The notes under the pieces were generated by a model, which was not told the origin of the DNA, made no database searches, and saw only the letters and a list, made by a program, of their open reading frames with translations. Source: Corynebacterium flavescens (GTDB lineage Bacteria > Actinomycetota > Actinomycetes > Mycobacteriales > Mycobacteriaceae). Taken from it: DNA of 64,000 nt. A program made the translations under genes and the position numbers. The stretch lies in the NCBI RefSeq assembly GCF_008693105.1, contig NZ_VXKK01000018.1, forward strand, positions 167,245 to 231,244. The letters run 5' to 3'. Shown here in pieces: positions 62,252-64,000 of the stretch. The first letter of the stretch is position 1. Every line of letters begins with the position of its first letter.

Positions 62252-63805
62252 ATGTCCCAAACACAACCGTCGGCACGGGTCGACGATAACGGTAATCCCG
62301 GCAACGAGGTCAAAAAGCTAGCGTCGCGCCACGTCACGATGATCACCTTGGGTGGCATCATCGGCGCCAGCCTCTTCGTTGGCTCCGGAAACATCATCCG
62401 CAATATCGGCCCCGCTGCCATCTTGTCCTACCTCTTGGGCGGCCTGCTGGTTTTCTTCGCCATGCGCATGCTGGGGGAGATGGCCGCAGCGCGGCCTTCC
62501 ATCGGCTCCTTCATGGAATACGCCCGCGTCGGTCTAGGTGACTGGGCCGCTTACTTGGTGGGCTGGCTCTACTGGTACTTCTGGGTGGGCGTTCTCGCCT
62601 ATGAGGCGGTGTTAGGCGGGGAAACCTTGACGCATTGGTTCTCCTTCCTCCCCTCTTGGGCGTGGTCGATGATCCTGCTTCTCATCTTCATCTCCACGAA
62701 TGCTATCTCCGTGCGTACTTTTGGAGAGATTGAGTTCTGGCTGGCCAGTATCAAGGTCATCGCCATCGTGGTATTCCTCGTTGCCGGTACCCTCTTCGCA
62801 TTCGGACTGTGGCCCAATGCCGAGATATCCGTGTCGAATCTGTGGGACCACGGTGGATTCGCACCCAATGGCGTCACCGTGGCACTGACCGGTGTTGCCA
62901 TCGTCATCTTCTCTTATTTCGGCACTGAGATCGCCGTCATGGCGGCCGCGGAATCCGAGGATCCGGCCAAGGGTATCAACCAAGCTACGAACACCATCAT
63001 CTGGCGCATCCTGCTCTTCTTCGTCGGTGCCGTCACCGTCATCGTCGCGGTTGTGCCCTGGAATGAGCTGCCCGATCCCACGAGCGTAGCCACTGCGCCT
63101 TTCACCTATGTGTTCTCGCTGTTGGGCCTGCCCGGCGCTGCTATGATCATGCAGTTGGTGATCTTTACCGCGGTTATCTCTGTGCTCAACTCGGGCTTGT
63201 ACTCGGCCTCGCGCATGCTCGCTGCCTTGGGTGATCGCGGATATGCCCCAAAGGCGGTTACCGTTCGCAATAAACGCAACGTTCCCATCGTCGCGCTTTT
63301 CGCTTCCACCATCGGCGGCATCGCGGCGACCATCGTGAACTTCGCTGCCCCAGAGTCCGGCGTTTTCGAGTTCATCATGAACTCGGCCGGCCTTGTTGCC
63401 CTCTTCGTCTACGTTTTTATCGCGCTGACTCAGATGCGCCTGCGCATGAAGATGACTCCGGAGGAGGTTGCCGGCCTCAAGTTGAAGATGTGGCTTTTCC
63501 CCTGGATTAACATCGTGCTGATACTGTCTATCGCCGCCATCTTCATCGTGATGCTCACCACTGATAGTGGCCGTACCCAGGTATGGACGAGCCTTATCGC
63601 CACCGGCGCTCTCGTAGTTCTGTGGCCTGTGGCCAAGCGCAGCATCGCCCGCAAGAAGGCGAATGGTGAGTACCCGACCGATGACGGGACCGAGTCAAAG
63701 CCTGAATCCAAGAACGCGGCCAAGACTGAAGCAAAGACTGTGTATGAGTCTGGGACTCAGACTGAAGACGCAGCAGAGCCCAAAGCAGGTCCTGCGCAGC
63801 AGTAG
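62252..63805 (+). CDS. gabP: GABA permease (amino-acid permease, APC family)
   Basis: 517 residues with 12 predicted helices. The AAT-type signature includes RHVTMITLGGIIGASLFVGSGNIIRNIGPAAILSYLLGG near residue 28, MLGEMAAARPSIGSFMEYARVGLGDWAAYLVGWLYWYFWV near 73, and FSYFGTEIAVMAAAESEDPAKGINQATNTIIWR near 222. The C-terminal tail of about 45 residues is Lys/Glu/Ser-rich and cytoplasmic. Cargo is GABA by operon context. It ends the gabTDP operon. Confidence 0.9.
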   Translation: MSQTQPSARVDDNGNPGNEVKKLASRHVTMITLGGIIGASLFVGSGNIIRNIGPAAILSYLLGGLLVFFAMRMLGEMAAARPSIGSFMEYARVGLGDWAAYLVGWLYWYFWVGVLAYEAVLGGETLTHWFSFLPSWAWSMILLLIFISTNAISVRTFGEIEFWLASIKVIAIVVFLVAGTLFAFGLWPNAEISVSNLWDHGGFAPNGVTVALTGVAIVIFSYFGTEIAVMAAAESEDPAKGINQATNTIIWRILLFFVGAVTVIVAVVPWNELPDPTSVATAPFTYVFSLLGLPGAAMIMQLVIFTAVISVLNSGLYSASRMLAALGDRGYAPKAVTVRNKRNVPIVALFASTIGGIAATIVNFAAPESGVFEFIMNSAGLVALFVYVFIALTQMRLRMKMTPEEVAGLKLKMWLFPWINIVLILSIAAIFIVMLTTDSGRTQVWTSLIATGALVVLWPVAKRSIARKKANGEYPTDDGTESKPESKNAAKTEAKTVYESGTQTEDAAEPKAGPAQQ

Positions 63806-63914
63806 TTGCTCTAACTAAGCCATAGGCTTCGCGAAATCACTCCCCAGGAAAGAGACCACCCAAAAGTCTCCGCTGGGCTAAGGAGCAAAAAGTGTGTCTG
63901 CGGGCGTGTCGGGG

Positions 63915-64000
63915 TTAGGTGCCGGGCCAGCCTTTGCGGATTCCTAGGTTGTGGTTGTATTCGTTTGGGATAGCGTTGTCGTAGAGGGCTGGTCTTCCGG
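63915..64000 (-). CDS. C-terminus of an unidentified minus-strand gene
   Basis: The last 27 codons of an open frame run to TAA at 63915-63917: the product ends YNHNLGIRKGWPGT, preceded by GRPALYDNAIPNEY. This looks like a natural protein end but is too short to name. The gene continues beyond the right edge. Confidence 0.4.
   Translation of the reverse strand, partial: GRPALYDNAIPNEYNHNLGIRKGWPGT

Overview
The window looks like the chromosome of a Corynebacterium species, probably a skin- or mucosa-associated one; the species cannot be fixed from sequence alone. The grounds are the high G+C, the actinobacterial protein style, and gene orders known from corynebacteria: rbsR-rbsA-rbsC, ugpA-ugpE-ugpB-ugpC and gabT-gabD-gabP. 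No rRNA, tRNA or CRISPR array was seen.

Bases 1-24500 are mostly catabolic. In order they hold a ribose-type ABC operon under a LacI regulator, and a Leloir galactose operon (galM, sodium symporter, small membrane protein, galT, galK). Next come an RNase H-like protein and a TetR-controlled beta-oxidation set (acyl-CoA dehydrogenase, HCDH-ECH fusion, thiolase). Last is a split 5-oxoproline locus: an Nramp-like transporter and DUF1445 protein on one side, and pxpA, a fused pxpBC and a biotin carboxylase-BCCP on the other, with an FCD-type GntR regulator between. Repeated operator motifs tie these genes together. A 20-bp TetR-type motif occurs three times (11039, 15707, 15944). A GntR-type TTGTTGAACAA occurs twice (15930, 24483), once before each half of the 5-oxoproline genes.

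Bases 24600-40200 are the accessory region. Two decayed IS6-family copies in opposite orientation (25019-25867 and 29399-29954) bracket a DUF262/DUF1524 (GmrSD-like) gene and an unrecognised coiled-coil gene. The insertion has removed the 5' ends of an M20 peptidase and a phosphotriesterase-like gene. Beyond it are a sulfur or persulfide-type operon (57-codon Cys-rich gene, CoA-disulfide reductase-rhodanese fusion, CsoR/CstR-like repressor) with two palindromic operators, an acetoin reductase gene with an amber codon exactly at the catalytic lysine, a 1830-residue helicase-nuclease, a methyltransferase, and an orphan VbhA-like antitoxin.

Bases 40200-64000 return to metabolism. They hold a quinone oxidoreductase with an apparent internal deletion, ohr/ohrR, and a DctM-type transporter plus a large FAD/Fe-S dehydrogenase under a GntR regulator with matching operators. 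They also hold a methyltransferase-cupin pair, the ugpAEBC transporter, D-serine dehydratase, and gabTDP next to a PucR regulator. A 102-bp near-identical sequence occurs twice (42918 and 50973). On the minus strand each copy leads straight into a strong intrinsic terminator, and each carries the same 31-codon ORF. This is a candidate small RNA or small-peptide family. The most promising undescribed items are this repeat, the IS-bounded cassette and the helicase-nuclease.
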